A DNA stretch of 64,000 nt from Pseudomonas frederiksbergensis (GTDB lineage Bacteria; Pseudomonadota; Gammaproteobacteria; Pseudomonadales; Pseudomonadaceae), in NCBI RefSeq assembly GCF_003732665.1, contig NZ_MOBP01000015.1, forward strand, positions 186,001 to 250,000, given 5' to 3'. Of the stretch, positions 1 to 9,229 are shown piece by piece; position 1 is the first letter of the stretch; each line of letters opens with the position of its first letter. A model generated the notes under the pieces. The model saw only the letters and a program-made list of their open reading frames with translations, was not told the DNA's origin and did no database searches. Position numbers and translations under genes: made by a program.

Positions 1-13
1 TCGCTCCCACAGG
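1..13. repeat. edge fragment of a REP element
   Basis: The first bases (ending CTCCCACAGG) match the outer arm of the REP elements found elsewhere in the window. The element is cut by the window edge, just past the flhB stop, so only one arm end is visible. Confidence 0.5.
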
Positions 14-26
14 TTTTGGGGTGTGG

Positions 27-1166
27 TCAGGAGTCGCGGCGAAGATCCGGCGGGATCGGCAGGTCGTCTTTGAGCGGATCCGGGCGTTTGCCTTTGCCGG
101 CGCGGTGCTGGCGGATCTGGTAGACGTAGGCCAGGACCTGGGCGACTGCCAGGTACAGGCCGCCAGGGATTTCCTGGTCGAGTTCGGTGGAGTAGTAGAT
201 CGAACGCGCCAGGGCTGGCGATTCGAGTAGCAGCACTTCGTTGGCCACGGCGATTTCGCGGATTTTCAAGGCCAGGAAGTCGCTGCCCTTGGCGATCAGC
301 ATCGGCGCGCCGCCCTTCTCGGGGTCGTACTTGAGGGCCACGGCGTAGTGAGTCGGGTTGGTGATGACCACGTCGGCATCCGGGATCGCCGCCATCATCC
401 GCCGTTGGGACATCTCGCGCTGGAGCTGACGAATGCGTTGCTTGACCTCCGGCCGCCCCTCCGAGTCCTTGTGCTCATCGCGCACTTCCTGCTTGGTCAT
501 CAGCAGTTTCTTGTGGCTTTCCCACAACTGCACCGGCACGTCGACGGCGGCGATGATGATCAGGCCGCAGGCCATCCACAAGGTGCTCCAGCCCACCACT
601 TGCAGGCTGTGAATGATCGCCAGCTCCAGCGGTTCATGGGCGATGCGCTGCAAGTCGTCGATGTCCGAGGACAGCACCGCCAGCGCCACGAACAGGACGA
701 TGATGAACTTGGCAAATGCCTTGAGCAACTCCACCAGGGCCTTGGTGGAAAACATCCGTTTGAGGCCACTGAGCGGGCTCATCCGACTGAACTTCGGTGC
801 CAGGGAACCGAACGCAAACAGCCAGCCACCCAAAGAAATCGGGCCGATGATCGCCGCCAGCACCAGTGAAATCATGATCGGCTGGATCGCCCACAAACCG
901 ATTTGCCCGGAGTGCAGCAGGTAGTTGGCCATGGACTTCTGATCCATGATCACTTCCCGTGGCAGGCTGAAGTTGATGCGCATCAGCTCCATCATGTCCT
1001 GGGCCAAGGCACCGCCGAAAATCAGCAACGCACTGGCACCGACCAGCATGATCGCCAGGGTGTTGAGTTCCTTGGAGCGCGCCACCTCGCCTTTGTCGCG
1101 GGAGTCTTTCTTGCGCTTGTCCGTGGGGTCTTCTGTTTTGTCTTGACCGCTTTCGCTCTCAGCCAT
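27..1166 (-). CDS. flhB: flagellar export apparatus switch protein FlhB
   Basis: FlhB is the inner-membrane component of the flagellar type III export gate that switches substrate class from rod/hook to filament proteins. The 379-residue protein has the family's typical length: a charged N-terminal tail, four hydrophobic segments between about residues 36 and 210, and a cytoplasmic C-terminal domain. The autocleavage motif NPTH is at 270-273. It follows fliR by 3 bp and is the last gene of the fliLMNOPQR-flhB series in this window. Substrate switching together with FliK is known for the family. Confidence 0.98.
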   Translation of the reverse strand: MAESESGQDKTEDPTDKRKKDSRDKGEVARSKELNTLAIMLVGASALLIFGGALAQDMMELMRINFSLPREVIMDQKSMANYLLHSGQIGLWAIQPIMISLVLAAIIGPISLGGWLFAFGSLAPKFSRMSPLSGLKRMFSTKALVELLKAFAKFIIVLFVALAVLSSDIDDLQRIAHEPLELAIIHSLQVVGWSTLWMACGLIIIAAVDVPVQLWESHKKLLMTKQEVRDEHKDSEGRPEVKQRIRQLQREMSQRRMMAAIPDADVVITNPTHYAVALKYDPEKGGAPMLIAKGSDFLALKIREIAVANEVLLLESPALARSIYYSTELDQEIPGGLYLAVAQVLAYVYQIRQHRAGKGKRPDPLKDDLPIPPDLRRDS

Positions 1167-1169
1167 GAC

Positions 1170-1952
1170 TCAGCGCGCCTGTGCCAGTTCGCGTAAAAAC
1201 TGCAAGGCCTCGACGGCCATGGGTTGATACTGGTTGAGGATGTCCCCCAGGCTGACCCAGAGAATGAACATGCCGAGCACCAGGGTCAGTGGAAAACCGA
1301 TGGAGAAGATGTTCAGTTGCGGCGCCGCCCGGGTCATCACGCCAAACGCGATGTTGACCACCAGCAGCGCGGTGATCGCCGGCAACACCAGCACCAGCGC
1401 CGCCCCCAGGACCCAGCCGAGCTTGCCGGCCAGCTCCCAGAAATGATTGACCATGAAGCCGCTGCCGACCGGCAACGTGGTAAAGCTTTCGGTGAGGACT
1501 TCGAACACCACCAGATGGCCGTTCATCCCCAGGAACATCAGCGTTACCAGCATGGTGAAGAACTGCCCGATCACCGCCACCGACACGCCGTTGGTGGGGT
1601 CGACCATGGACGCGAAGCCCATGCCCATCTGGATCGCGACAATCTGCCCGGCGATGACAAACGCCTGGAAGAACAACTGCAAGGAGAAACCGAGCACCGC
1701 GCCGATGAGGATCTGCTCCCCGATCAGCAGCAGTCCGCTGAGGTCCAGAGGATTGACGGGCGGCATGGGCGGCAGTGCCGGCGTAATCACCACCGTGATC
1801 GCCAGGGCCAGATACGCCCGCACCCGCCGGGGCACCAGGGTCGTGCCGAAGATCGGCATGACCATCAGCAGCGTACCGACGCGAAACAGCGGCAACATGA
1901 ACGTCGCCACCCAGGTGCTGATCTGGGTATCGGTCAGTTGCAGCAGCGACAT
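1170..1952 (-). CDS. fliR: flagellar biosynthetic protein FliR
   Basis: FliR is an integral membrane component of the export gate core with FliP and FliQ. The 260 residues are almost entirely hydrophobic, with about six membrane segments beginning near residue 10, and the protein has the family's usual length. It is preceded by fliQ, which ends 3 bp before the fliR start, and followed by flhB, in the gene order conserved across gammaproteobacteria. Its expression should come from the fliL sigma-54 promoter, since no internal promoter was seen. Confidence 0.97.
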   Translation of the reverse strand: MSLLQLTDTQISTWVATFMLPLFRVGTLLMVMPIFGTTLVPRRVRAYLALAITVVITPALPPMPPVNPLDLSGLLLIGEQILIGAVLGFSLQLFFQAFVIAGQIVAIQMGMGFASMVDPTNGVSVAVIGQFFTMLVTLMFLGMNGHLVVFEVLTESFTTLPVGSGFMVNHFWELAGKLGWVLGAALVLVLPAITALLVVNIAFGVMTRAAPQLNIFSIGFPLTLVLGMFILWVSLGDILNQYQPMAVEALQFLRELAQAR

Positions 1953-1955
1953 GGC

Positions 1956-2225
1956 TTAGCCGATGACCATGGGAATATTGCCGTACAACCGCAGGATGTA
2001 TTCCATGAAGGTCTGCACCAGCCACGGGCCGGCGACAATCAGCGTCACCAGCATCACCAGCAGGCGCGGCAGGAAGCTCAAGGTCTGTTCGTTGATCTGG
2101 GTCGCGGCCTGGAACATCGCCACCAACAGCCCCACCAACAGACTCGGAATCACCAGCACCGCCACCATCATCGTGGTCAGCCACAGCGCGTCCCGAAAGA
2201 TGTCTACGGCGACTTCTGGCGTCAT
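1956..2225 (-). CDS. fliQ: flagellar biosynthetic protein FliQ
   Basis: FliQ is a small, two-helix membrane subunit of the FliPQR export channel. At 89 residues it is the standard size, beginning MTPEVAVDIF, with two hydrophobic hairpin segments (roughly residues 15-40 and 50-75). Its ATG overlaps the fliP stop by 4 bp (ATGA), which indicates translational coupling and fits the fixed stoichiometry of the channel. Confidence 0.97.
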   Translation of the reverse strand: MTPEVAVDIFRDALWLTTMMVAVLVIPSLLVGLLVAMFQAATQINEQTLSFLPRLLVMLVTLIVAGPWLVQTFMEYILRLYGNIPMVIG

Positions 2226-2980
2226 GGCGAAACACCTCCGAAACTGCTGGCCAATGTACCGATGATCAACGCCCAGCCATCGACGAGCACGAACAGCATG
2301 ATCTTGAACGGCAGGGAAATGATCAGCGGCGACAGCATCATCATCCCCATCGCCATCAGCACACTGGCCACGACCAGATCGATGATCAGGAACGGGATGA
2401 AAATCATGAAACCGATCTGGAACGCGGTTTTCAGTTCCGAGGTGACGAACGCCGGCACCAGGATGGTCAACGGCGCCTGATCCGGCGTGGCGATGTCAGT
2501 GCGCTTGGACAAGCGCATGAACAGCTCCAGATCGCTGGTGCGGGTCTGGGCCAGCATGAAGTCCTTGATCGGCACTTGCGCCTTGAGCACGGCGTCCTGG
2601 GCGGTGAGCTTCTCCGCCAGGTACGGTTGCAAGGCATCGTTGTTCACCCGGTCGAACACCGGCGCCATGATGAACAGGGTCAGGAACAGCGCCATGCCGG
2701 TGAGGATCTGGTTCGATGGCGTCTGTTGCAGGCCCAGGGCCTGGCGCAGGATCGAGAAGACGATGATGATCCGCGTGAAGCTGGTCATCAGCATGACAAA
2801 CGCCGGAATAAAGCTCAGCGCAGTCATGATCAGCAGGATTTGCAGGCTGACCGAGTATTCCTGCGCACCCTGCGCATTGGTGCCCAGGGTGATGGCCGGA
2901 ATCGACAACGGATCGGCGGCCAGCGCCAACGGCGCCGCCAGCATCAGGGCCAGCGTCAAGACGATGCGGAGCGCACCCAT
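2222..2980 (-). CDS. fliP: flagellar biosynthetic protein FliP
   Basis: FliP forms the main ring of the export channel together with FliQ and FliR. The 252-residue product starts with a signal peptide (hydrophobic stretch ending LALAA near residue 22), followed by four membrane segments and a periplasmic loop, as is usual for FliP. The start codon overlaps the fliO stop by 1 bp and the stop overlaps fliQ by 4 bp. Confidence 0.97.
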   Translation of the reverse strand: MGALRIVLTLALMLAAPLALAADPLSIPAITLGTNAQGAQEYSVSLQILLIMTALSFIPAFVMLMTSFTRIIIVFSILRQALGLQQTPSNQILTGMALFLTLFIMAPVFDRVNNDALQPYLAEKLTAQDAVLKAQVPIKDFMLAQTRTSDLELFMRLSKRTDIATPDQAPLTILVPAFVTSELKTAFQIGFMIFIPFLIIDLVVASVLMAMGMMMLSPLIISLPFKIMLFVLVDGWALIIGTLASSFGGVSP

Positions 2981-3426
2981 TACTTCTTATCCTTCTGATC
3001 CTTGCCCAACAGTTCCATGAGGCGCTGGGCAAATTCCGGGGTCGATTTTTCCGTGGTGCTCGGCACGTGCACCGGCTCCTTGAGCACATGCAGCGCGGTG
3101 ATGGTGCCGGGGCTCAGGCCGAGCAGGATCTGTTCGTTGCCGACCTGCACCAGCATCAGCCGGTCACGGGGACCCAGCGCCCGGGAACCGATGATCTCGA
3201 TCACCTGCCCCTTGCCCGCCGGCCCGGCCTGCTGGACCCGGCGCAACAGCCAGGCGAGGAAAAAGATCAACGCCAGCACAAACAACAGGCCGAACACCAA
3301 TTGCGTCAATTGCCCGGCCACACCGCTGTTGACCGCCGGTGCAACGGCCGCCGCCGTCGTGGCCACCGGTTCAGCCGCCAAGGCGCTGAACGGCAGCGCC
3401 AGCAACAACCCCAGAACCTTGTTCAC
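2980..3426 (-). CDS. fliO: flagellar protein FliO
   Basis: FliO is a membrane-anchored chaperone that helps the FliP ring assemble and is lost from the mature export gate. The 148-residue protein has an N-terminal signal-like segment, one strong membrane helix near residues 40-65, and a small cytoplasmic domain with the FliO/MopB pattern (GSRALGPRDRLMLVQVG). It lies directly between fliN and fliP with no spacer, which supports the call because FliO sequences are poorly conserved. Confidence 0.93.
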   Translation of the reverse strand: MNKVLGLLLALPFSALAAEPVATTAAAVAPAVNSGVAGQLTQLVFGLLFVLALIFFLAWLLRRVQQAGPAGKGQVIEIIGSRALGPRDRLMLVQVGNEQILLGLSPGTITALHVLKEPVHVPSTTEKSTPEFAQRLMELLGKDQKDKK

Positions 3427-3885
3427 TTAGCGCAGCTTCTTGATGCGTTCACTTGGGCTGATCACGTCGGTCAGGCGGATGCCGAACTTCTCGTTGACCA
3501 CAACCACTTCGCCGTGGGCGATGAGCGTGCCGTTGACCAGCACGTCCAGCGGTTCGCCGGCCAGGCGATCAAGCTCGATCACCGAACCCTGGTTGAGTTG
3601 CAGCAGGTTACGGATGTTGATGTCGGTGCTGCCCACTTCCATGGAAATCGACACCGGGATGTCGAGGATGACGTCCAGGTTCGGGCCGTCCAGGGTCACC
3701 GGTTCGTTGTTTTTCGGCACGCTGCCGAATTCTTCCATCGGCAGACGGTTGGACGCCGAGCTACCGGTATCGGCAGCCAGCAGCGCATCGATATCGTCCT
3801 GGCCGGCATCACCGGTTTCTTCCAGCGCGGCAGCCCATTCATCAGCCAGTGCCTGGTCGTCCTGGGCGTTCATATCGTCGTTCAT
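3427..3885 (-). CDS. fliN: flagellar motor switch protein FliN
   Basis: FliN forms the lower C-ring with FliM and binds the FliH/FliI export ATPase. The 152-residue protein has an acidic, low-complexity N-terminus (about residues 1-65) and a C-terminal SpoA/SurfaceAPA domain (about 70-150) ending LTDVISPSERIKKL. The domain arrangement and length are typical of Pseudomonas FliN. A 63-bp gap separates it from fliM. Confidence 0.97.
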   Translation of the reverse strand: MNDDMNAQDDQALADEWAAALEETGDAGQDDIDALLAADTGSSASNRLPMEEFGSVPKNNEPVTLDGPNLDVILDIPVSISMEVGSTDINIRNLLQLNQGSVIELDRLAGEPLDVLVNGTLIAHGEVVVVNEKFGIRLTDVISPSERIKKLR

Positions 3886-3948
3886 CGTTTGTCCTCGGCG
3901 GGCAGCTCTGAGAAGCGGCCAGTGTTAAATGGGGGAGTTAAGCGCCGG

Positions 3949-4917
3949 TTAGCGGCGCTCGATCGGCTCGATCACCTGCAACGCGAGGTTGCCTTTGTGC
4001 GAGCCCATCTTGACCTTGAACGCAGGCACGCCGTTGGCGCGCATGATCATTTCTTCCGGCATCTCGACCGGGATGATGTCCCCCGGCTGCATGTGCAGGA
4101 TGTCTCGCAGGCGCAGTTGACGACGGGCCACCGTAGCACCGATCGGCACGTCCACGTCCAGCACGTCCTGGCGCAGGGCGTTGACCCAGCGCTCGTCCTG
4201 GTCATCGAGGTCCGACTGGAAGCCGGCGTCGAGCATTTCGCGCACCGGCTCGATCATCGAGTACGGCATGGTCACGTGCAGGTCGCCGCCACCGCCATCG
4301 AGTTCGATGTGGAACGTGGACACCACGATCGCTTCGCTCGGGCCGACGATGTTGGCCATGGCCGGGTTCACTTCCGAGTTGATGTACTCGAAGTTCACTT
4401 CCATGATCGCCTGCCAGGCTTCCTTCAAATCGATGAAGGCCTGCTCCAGCACCATGCGCACCACACGCAGCTCGGTGGGGGTGAATTCACGCCCTTCGAT
4501 CTTCGCGTGACGGCCATCGCCGCCGAAGAAGTTGTCCACCAGCTTGAACACCAGTTTGGCGTCGAGGATGAACAGCGCGGTGCCGCGCAACGGTTTGATC
4601 TTGACCAGGTTGAGGCTGGTCGGCACGTACAGCGAGTGCACGTATTCGCCGAACTTCATTACCTGCACGCCACCGACGGCAACGTCCGCCGAGCGGCGCA
4701 ACATGTTGAACATGCTGATGCGGGTGTAGCGGGCGAAACGTTCGTTGATCATTTCCAAGGTCGGCATGCGTCCGCGGACGATCCGGTCCTGGCTGGTCAG
4801 GTCATAACTTTTGACACTGCCGGGTTCGGCGGCGGTATCGGTCTGTACCAGACCATCGTCGACGCCATGCAGCAGCGCATCGATCTCATCCTGGGACAGC
4901 AGGTCTTGCACGGCCAT
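3949..4917 (-). CDS. fliM: flagellar motor switch protein FliM
   Basis: FliM is the middle C-ring protein that binds phospho-CheY and controls rotation direction. The 322-residue protein begins with the conserved LLSQDEIDALLHG CheY-binding segment (residues 6-18), followed by the CheC-like middle domain and a C-terminal SpoA domain. The length matches other FliM proteins. It is 9 bp downstream of fliL in the same operon. Confidence 0.98.
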   Translation of the reverse strand: MAVQDLLSQDEIDALLHGVDDGLVQTDTAAEPGSVKSYDLTSQDRIVRGRMPTLEMINERFARYTRISMFNMLRRSADVAVGGVQVMKFGEYVHSLYVPTSLNLVKIKPLRGTALFILDAKLVFKLVDNFFGGDGRHAKIEGREFTPTELRVVRMVLEQAFIDLKEAWQAIMEVNFEYINSEVNPAMANIVGPSEAIVVSTFHIELDGGGGDLHVTMPYSMIEPVREMLDAGFQSDLDDQDERWVNALRQDVLDVDVPIGATVARRQLRLRDILHMQPGDIIPVEMPEEMIMRANGVPAFKVKMGSHKGNLALQVIEPIERR

Positions 4918-4926
4918 GTCGTGTTC

Positions 4927-5433
4927 CTACTGCAGTACGAAATTAGTGAAAAGCAACTGTTCGATCACCACTTTGCCGAGCTCTTTCTGCGCCACTTCCT
5001 GGACGCTGGCGGTGGCCTTCTGGCGCAGCATTTCCTGGCCGACCGGCGTCGCCAGCGTAGCGAAGTCCTGGCCCGAGAACAGCATGACGAGGTTATTGCG
5101 GATGACCGGCATGTGCACCTTGAGTGCTTCCAGATCCGCCTGGTTGCGGCCGAGCATGGTGATGCTCACCTGCATGTAGCGCGGGCGACCGTTCTGGTTG
5201 TAGTTGGCGACGAAGGCCGGCGCCATCGGTTCGAAAATCGCCGGTTGCTTGCCGCTCGGGGCCGTCTCGGCCGCGACCGCAGGTTTGCTCTGGGCGCTGT
5301 GCATGAAGTACCAGGTGGCCCCCACGGACAAGCCGATCGCCAGCAGCACTGCCAGCACGATCGCAATGATCAGCTTGAGTTTGCCTTTGGTTGCAGGGTC
5401 TTTAACCACTGCTGCTGCTTCGCTCTTCGCCAT
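4927..5433 (-). CDS. fliL: flagellar basal body-associated protein FliL
   Basis: FliL is a single-pass membrane protein around the stator units that supports torque under load. The 168 residues comprise a short cytoplasmic tail, one membrane helix at about 17-42 and a periplasmic stomatin-like domain ending in the characteristic hydrophobic C-terminus. It is the first gene of the fliLMNOPQR-flhB operon. A well-formed sigma-54 promoter lies 52 bp upstream. Confidence 0.96.
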   Translation of the reverse strand: MAKSEAAAVVKDPATKGKLKLIIAIVLAVLLAIGLSVGATWYFMHSAQSKPAVAAETAPSGKQPAIFEPMAPAFVANYNQNGRPRYMQVSITMLGRNQADLEALKVHMPVIRNNLVMLFSGQDFATLATPVGQEMLRQKATASVQEVAQKELGKVVIEQLLFTNFVLQ

Positions 5434-5484
5434 GCCAATAATCCGTCACTATTCAGGTTTTCACAGTCGCACGGCAAGGCAAGA

Positions 5485-5499
5485 GCAAGTGTTATGCCA
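5485..5499 (-). promoter_or_regulatory. sigma-54 promoter of fliL operon
   Basis: On the minus strand the sequence reads TGGCATAACACTTGC, with GG and GC exactly 10 bases apart and a TTGC -12 element. It lies 52 bp upstream of the fliL ATG, as expected for an RpoN-dependent class II/III flagellar operon. Confidence 0.85.
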
Positions 5500-5551
5500 G
5501 AAGTGTGGAGGGCTATGTAGACGGTGATGGATCGGCGAGCGCAGATCCAAT

Positions 5552-5640
5552 GTGGGAGCGGGCTTGCTCGCGAAAGCGGTATGACAGTCGACATAAATGT
5601 TGAATGTTAAATCGTATTCGCGAGCAAGCCCGCTCCCACA
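5552..5640. repeat. REP inverted pair downstream of fliK
   Basis: Two copies of the Pseudomonas REP core (GTGGGAGCGGGCTTGCTCGC) face each other at about 5552-5573 and 5617-5640, separated by about 43 bp. They lie between the fliK stop and the fliL promoter and could form a long hairpin in the fliK transcript. Confidence 0.92.
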
Positions 5641-5658
5641 GGAGTGATGTGTGTTGGA

Positions 5659-7029
5659 TCAGGCGTAGTAGTCGACGGCGCTGGAACCGATGACGCTGGT
5701 GGTGCTGGCCGCGATTTCCGCGACGGTCGGCACGATCTCATCGTCCATGGCATCCACACGGCCACCGCTGGCGCTGGTACGACCGCCCTGCCCTTGTTGC
5801 GCTTGCTGTTCCTGGCCCTGACCCTGCCAGCCACGGGACTGGTCGGAGACGTTGACGTCGACCTGGCCCATGCCCTGCTGGGCGAACATGTCACGCAGGC
5901 GATGCATTTGCCCGTCCAGTGCTTCGCGCACGCTCGGGTGGGCGCTCATGAAAGTCACTTGGGTCTGCTGGTCCGGGACCATGTTCACCCGAATATCCAG
6001 GCGCCCCAATTCGGCCGGTTGCAACTGAATGTCCGCCGCCTTGAGATTGACGCTGGACAGGTACATGACCCGATTGACCACTTCTTCGGTCCAGCCGCTC
6101 TGGTGCATGGCGATCGGCTGATTGACCGGCAGCGCATTGGCGGTTTTCGGCGTGGCCGCCTGGGTCAACGCCGCCAGACGACTGGCGAAATCATCGACAC
6201 GGGTATCGCTGCTGGCGGACGTCAGGTCCTTGAGGCCGTCATTGAGCAAGCCACTAAAGGCCTTTTCACCACCGCCCTGGCTGGTGCTGTCCTTATCGGC
6301 CTTCACATCGAGCATGGTCGCCATGCCAGCGGCGAAATTCTGTGCCGAGGTCAGGTCGCCATCGGCGGAGGCCTGGGCCGGCGTCGCCTTGGGCTGGGCC
6401 TGGCTGGAGGCGGAGACGTGACCGCTCTGCTCCATGGCCATGCGCAGAGCTGGCAGCGCATCGAGCGGGTCGGCCTCGGGATCGAAATCGGTGTCGGTGG
6501 TCGCCGGGGCTGGCGTCGGCACAGTCACGGCGGCGGCAACGGTCGCTTCGACTTGCGGTTGCGCGGTGGTCACCACGGGCGGCGTTTCCGGCGCCGGCGC
6601 GGGAGTCGCTGGCTGAGCCACTTGCATCAGGGCCGGGTCCAGCGTCGGGTCAACTGGCGGGGTGTCGGCGGCGACCGGGGTATCTGTCTGCGCGTCGCTA
6701 TCGTCGGCGCTTTTGTCATCGGTCGATGCTGCTGCCGGTTTGTCGGCGGGCAAGGATTTGCCGCTATCGGCAACGGCCGGGTCCGCAGCGGCAGGCTTAT
6801 CCTTGCCGACGTCCTTTTTGGCAGGGCTGTCAGGGGTCTTGTCCCGTGCCGGTTTGAGCGGTGCGTCAGCCAATACCGCAGGCTTTTTCTGGGCCTGATT
6901 GGCGAAGACGTTGGCGAAGCTGGAGGCCTTATCCCCAGGCTCAGCGGCCACCACCGGGTTGTTGGCCGGGGTGGCTTGAGGCTTGGCCTTTGCAGTGGCC
7001 TGAAGAAGCGAATTGGGGGTAACGGGCAT
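5659..7029 (-). CDS. fliK: flagellar hook-length control protein FliK
   Basis: FliK is the secreted molecular ruler that measures the hook and triggers FlhB substrate switching. The 456-residue protein has a long Ala/Pro/Asp-rich, low-complexity N-terminal two-thirds. A conserved C-terminal domain (about 325-410) contains the family's L-Q-P-x-x-L-G-x-L motif (IQLQPAELGRLDIRV). A Gln-rich tail follows. Family members conserve only the C-terminus, which is clear here. It appears to be monocistronic, with a REP pair after it. Confidence 0.95.
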   Translation of the reverse strand: MPVTPNSLLQATAKAKPQATPANNPVVAAEPGDKASSFANVFANQAQKKPAVLADAPLKPARDKTPDSPAKKDVGKDKPAAADPAVADSGKSLPADKPAAASTDDKSADDSDAQTDTPVAADTPPVDPTLDPALMQVAQPATPAPAPETPPVVTTAQPQVEATVAAAVTVPTPAPATTDTDFDPEADPLDALPALRMAMEQSGHVSASSQAQPKATPAQASADGDLTSAQNFAAGMATMLDVKADKDSTSQGGGEKAFSGLLNDGLKDLTSASSDTRVDDFASRLAALTQAATPKTANALPVNQPIAMHQSGWTEEVVNRVMYLSSVNLKAADIQLQPAELGRLDIRVNMVPDQQTQVTFMSAHPSVREALDGQMHRLRDMFAQQGMGQVDVNVSDQSRGWQGQGQEQQAQQGQGGRTSASGGRVDAMDDEIVPTVAEIAASTTSVIGSSAVDYYA

Positions 7030-7080
7030 GACGCGGTCTCCGCTGCACTGGGATCGTTTGTACAGTTGACCGGGATAACT

Positions 7081-7095
7081 GCAAAGGTCGAGCCA
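7081..7095 (-). promoter_or_regulatory. probable sigma-54 promoter of fliK
   Basis: The minus strand reads TGGCTCGACCTTTGC, with the required GG-N10-GC spacing and a TTGC -12 element. It is 52 bp before the fliK ATG, the same distance as at fliL. The -24 element is one base off the best consensus. Confidence 0.6.
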
Positions 7096-7134
7096 GGTTT
7101 GCTCAATAGTCGCTTGGAGCGCCGGACGGTCGCG

Positions 7135-7482
7135 CTACTCGGCCAGGGAACGCTGGCGCTCCGCTTCGTAGAGCGGGCGGACGATGGCAAATTCGCCGTC
7201 GATTTCCCCGACCAGTTTTTCGATACCGGCGAGGCTTTTTTGCTTGGCGCGCTGCTCCAGCTCATTGCACAGCTCAGCCAGGCGAATGGCGCCCATGTTG
7301 CTGCTGCTGCCTTTGAAACTGTGGGCCGCATTCATGAGTTGCGCGGCGTCGTCTGCCTTTCGCAGTACACGCAAACGCTCTTCGGAGTCGGCGATGAAGG
7401 TATCCAGCAAGGTCGGATACTCGTCCTCCATCACTTCTTGCAACGCGCTCAGCACGTCGCGATCCAGATGTGTGTCAGCCAC
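7135..7482 (-). CDS. hptB: Hpt-domain phosphotransfer protein (HptB-like)
   Basis: This small histidine phosphotransfer protein of 115 residues is a single four-helix Hpt domain with the phosphoacceptor motif AHSFKGSSSNMGA (His54). In P. aeruginosa, HptB passes phosphate from hybrid kinases to the HsbR response regulator, which with HsbA links swarming, biofilm and FlgM/FliA control. The next two genes upstream are HsbR- and HsbA-like, in the same order as PA3345-PA3347, and this supports the name. A strain-level check of orthology was not possible. Confidence 0.88.
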   Translation of the reverse strand: MADTHLDRDVLSALQEVMEDEYPTLLDTFIADSEERLRVLRKADDAAQLMNAAHSFKGSSSNMGAIRLAELCNELEQRAKQKSLAGIEKLVGEIDGEFAIVRPLYEAERQRSLAE

Positions 7483-7513
7483 TTGTTCACTCCTTGATCA
7501 AGAATTCGCGGGA

Positions 7514-9229
7514 TTATGCCAGAGCCTCCCAATAAAACTCCACGTGCGCACTACGACCATCGTCTGACCAACTGGCCTTGCGGCTCAATTGACGGATCAA
7601 ACCGACACCGCGTCCGGACAGACGGACGCCATCCACCGGCCGCTCCATCACCCGCGCCACATCGAAGCCCTTGCCGCTGTCGTCGACCCGAATCGACAGG
7701 CAACCGCCCTCGCCCTTCGGCGTGACCTGCAAATGCAAGCGCACGTAACCGTCCTGCAATTGGTCCAGACGGGTATTGCGCTCCTGATAATAACGCGCAA
7801 ATCCCGAGGCATCGCGCTTGAGGCTTGAATCCAGGCCCAGCACGCCGTGCTCCAGGGCGTTGGAATACAACTCGGCCAACACGCTATACAACGCGCCGCT
7901 TTGCGCCCGCAGGCCGTGGACTTCCAGCAGCAATTGCAATAGATACGGCAGCGGGTTGAAGCGTTTAAGGGTGGCGGCGCGAAACTCGAAACTCACCGAC
8001 CAGTCCAGCGGGCACGACTGGCCGCTGTCGGAATACACCAGGGCCGGCGGGCTCAACTGCGCCGGATCCAGCAGCCGGACCTCGACCATGCTCACATCGT
8101 CGCGGAACTCGCCACGGAAATCCCGCAGGGCCTGCTCGATCTCCTCGAACAATGCGTCTGGCCGGCGATTGGCGGCAAACACCTGCTCCAGGCGCTCCAC
8201 GCCGAACAATTGCTCGTTGGCATCGCAGGTATCGATCACCCCGTCGGACATCAGGAACACCCGATCATCGACCGCCATCGGAAACACTTCCGTGCGATCG
8301 TTGAAGGTGGTCGGGCTCAACACACCCAATGGCAAGTGCCGCGCCCGCAGCGGCGTGCGCTCGCCGGTGGCATTGCTGTGCAGGTAACCGTCGGGCATGC
8401 CGCCATTCCAGACTTCCACCGAACGGCGCTGGAAGCTCAGGCACAGCAGGGTCGCGCAACAGAACATATCCACCGGCAGGATGCGCTTGAGCTTGGCGTT
8501 CATCTCCCGCAGGGTTTCGGGCAAGCCGTAGCCCTTGGCGGTCATGCCGTAGAACACTTCAGCCAGGGGCATGGCGCCGACGGCGGCCGGCAAGCCATGG
8601 CCGGTGAAGTCGCCGAGCAAGACGTGCATGTCGCCGGCCGGGGTAAACGCCGCCAGCAGCAGATCACCGTTGAACAGCGCGTAAGGCGATTGCAGGTAGC
8701 GGATATTCGGCGCGTTCAGGCAACCGGAGTGGGCAACCTTGTCGAACACAGCCTTGGCCACCCGCTGCTCGTTGAGCAAGTACTCGTGGTGCCTGGCAAT
8801 CTGGTCACGCTGATCGAGCACGGTGGCCTGCAAGCGGCGCAAGCGGTCCATCGCCTTGATCTTGGCGGCAAGGATCACCTGGTTGTAGGGCTTCGCCAGA
8901 AAGTCGTCGCCGCCGGCCTCCAGACAACGGGCCAGGGCTTCGCTTTCGGTCAGCGAGGTCAAAAAGATGATCGGCACCAGTGTTTCCCCGGCCAGTGCCT
9001 TGATCTGCTGCGCCGCCTCGAAACCGTCCATCACCGGCATCATGGCGTCCATCAACACCAGTTGCGGTCGTTGCTCGCGGAACGCTTCAACCGCTTCGGC
9101 ACCGTTGGCCGCCGTCAGCACCTGATGGCCCTGACGCCGGACAATACTCGACAACAGCATGCGATCAGCCGCGCTGTCTTCGGCGATCAGGATCGTCAGC
9201 GGTTCAAACAACGACTGCACGGCGATCAC
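7514..9229 (-). CDS. hsbR: response regulator with PP2C phosphatase and kinase domains (HsbR-like)
   Basis: The protein has 571 residues and three visible parts: a receiver domain (about 10-130, phosphoacceptor Asp61 in LVLMDAMMPVMDG), a SpoIIE/PP2C phosphatase domain (about 180-395) and a HATPase/anti-sigma kinase domain (about 420-570, DDSGKGFD). HsbR in P. aeruginosa has this architecture and dephosphorylates or phosphorylates the anti-anti-sigma factor HsbA depending on its own phosphorylation. The start overlaps the hsbA stop by 4 bp, so the two are coupled. It probably receives phosphate from the adjacent Hpt protein. Confidence 0.9.
   Translation of the reverse strand: MIAVQSLFEPLTILIAEDSAADRMLLSSIVRRQGHQVLTAANGAEAVEAFREQRPQLVLMDAMMPVMDGFEAAQQIKALAGETLVPIIFLTSLTESEALARCLEAGGDDFLAKPYNQVILAAKIKAMDRLRRLQATVLDQRDQIARHHEYLLNEQRVAKAVFDKVAHSGCLNAPNIRYLQSPYALFNGDLLLAAFTPAGDMHVLLGDFTGHGLPAAVGAMPLAEVFYGMTAKGYGLPETLREMNAKLKRILPVDMFCCATLLCLSFQRRSVEVWNGGMPDGYLHSNATGERTPLRARHLPLGVLSPTTFNDRTEVFPMAVDDRVFLMSDGVIDTCDANEQLFGVERLEQVFAANRRPDALFEEIEQALRDFRGEFRDDVSMVEVRLLDPAQLSPPALVYSDSGQSCPLDWSVSFEFRAATLKRFNPLPYLLQLLLEVHGLRAQSGALYSVLAELYSNALEHGVLGLDSSLKRDASGFARYYQERNTRLDQLQDGYVRLHLQVTPKGEGGCLSIRVDDSGKGFDVARVMERPVDGVRLSGRGVGLIRQLSRKASWSDDGRSAHVEFYWEALA

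Noticed and set aside
3067..5520. Long antisense ORF opposite fliO-fliN-fliM-fliL (817 codons), and similar ones at 5644-7497, 13256-15586, 34767-36818 and 50652-52772
   Set aside because: Their translations are His/Arg/Gln/Asp-rich shadow sequence with no domain pattern. They result from the high G+C third-position bias of the real minus-strand genes.
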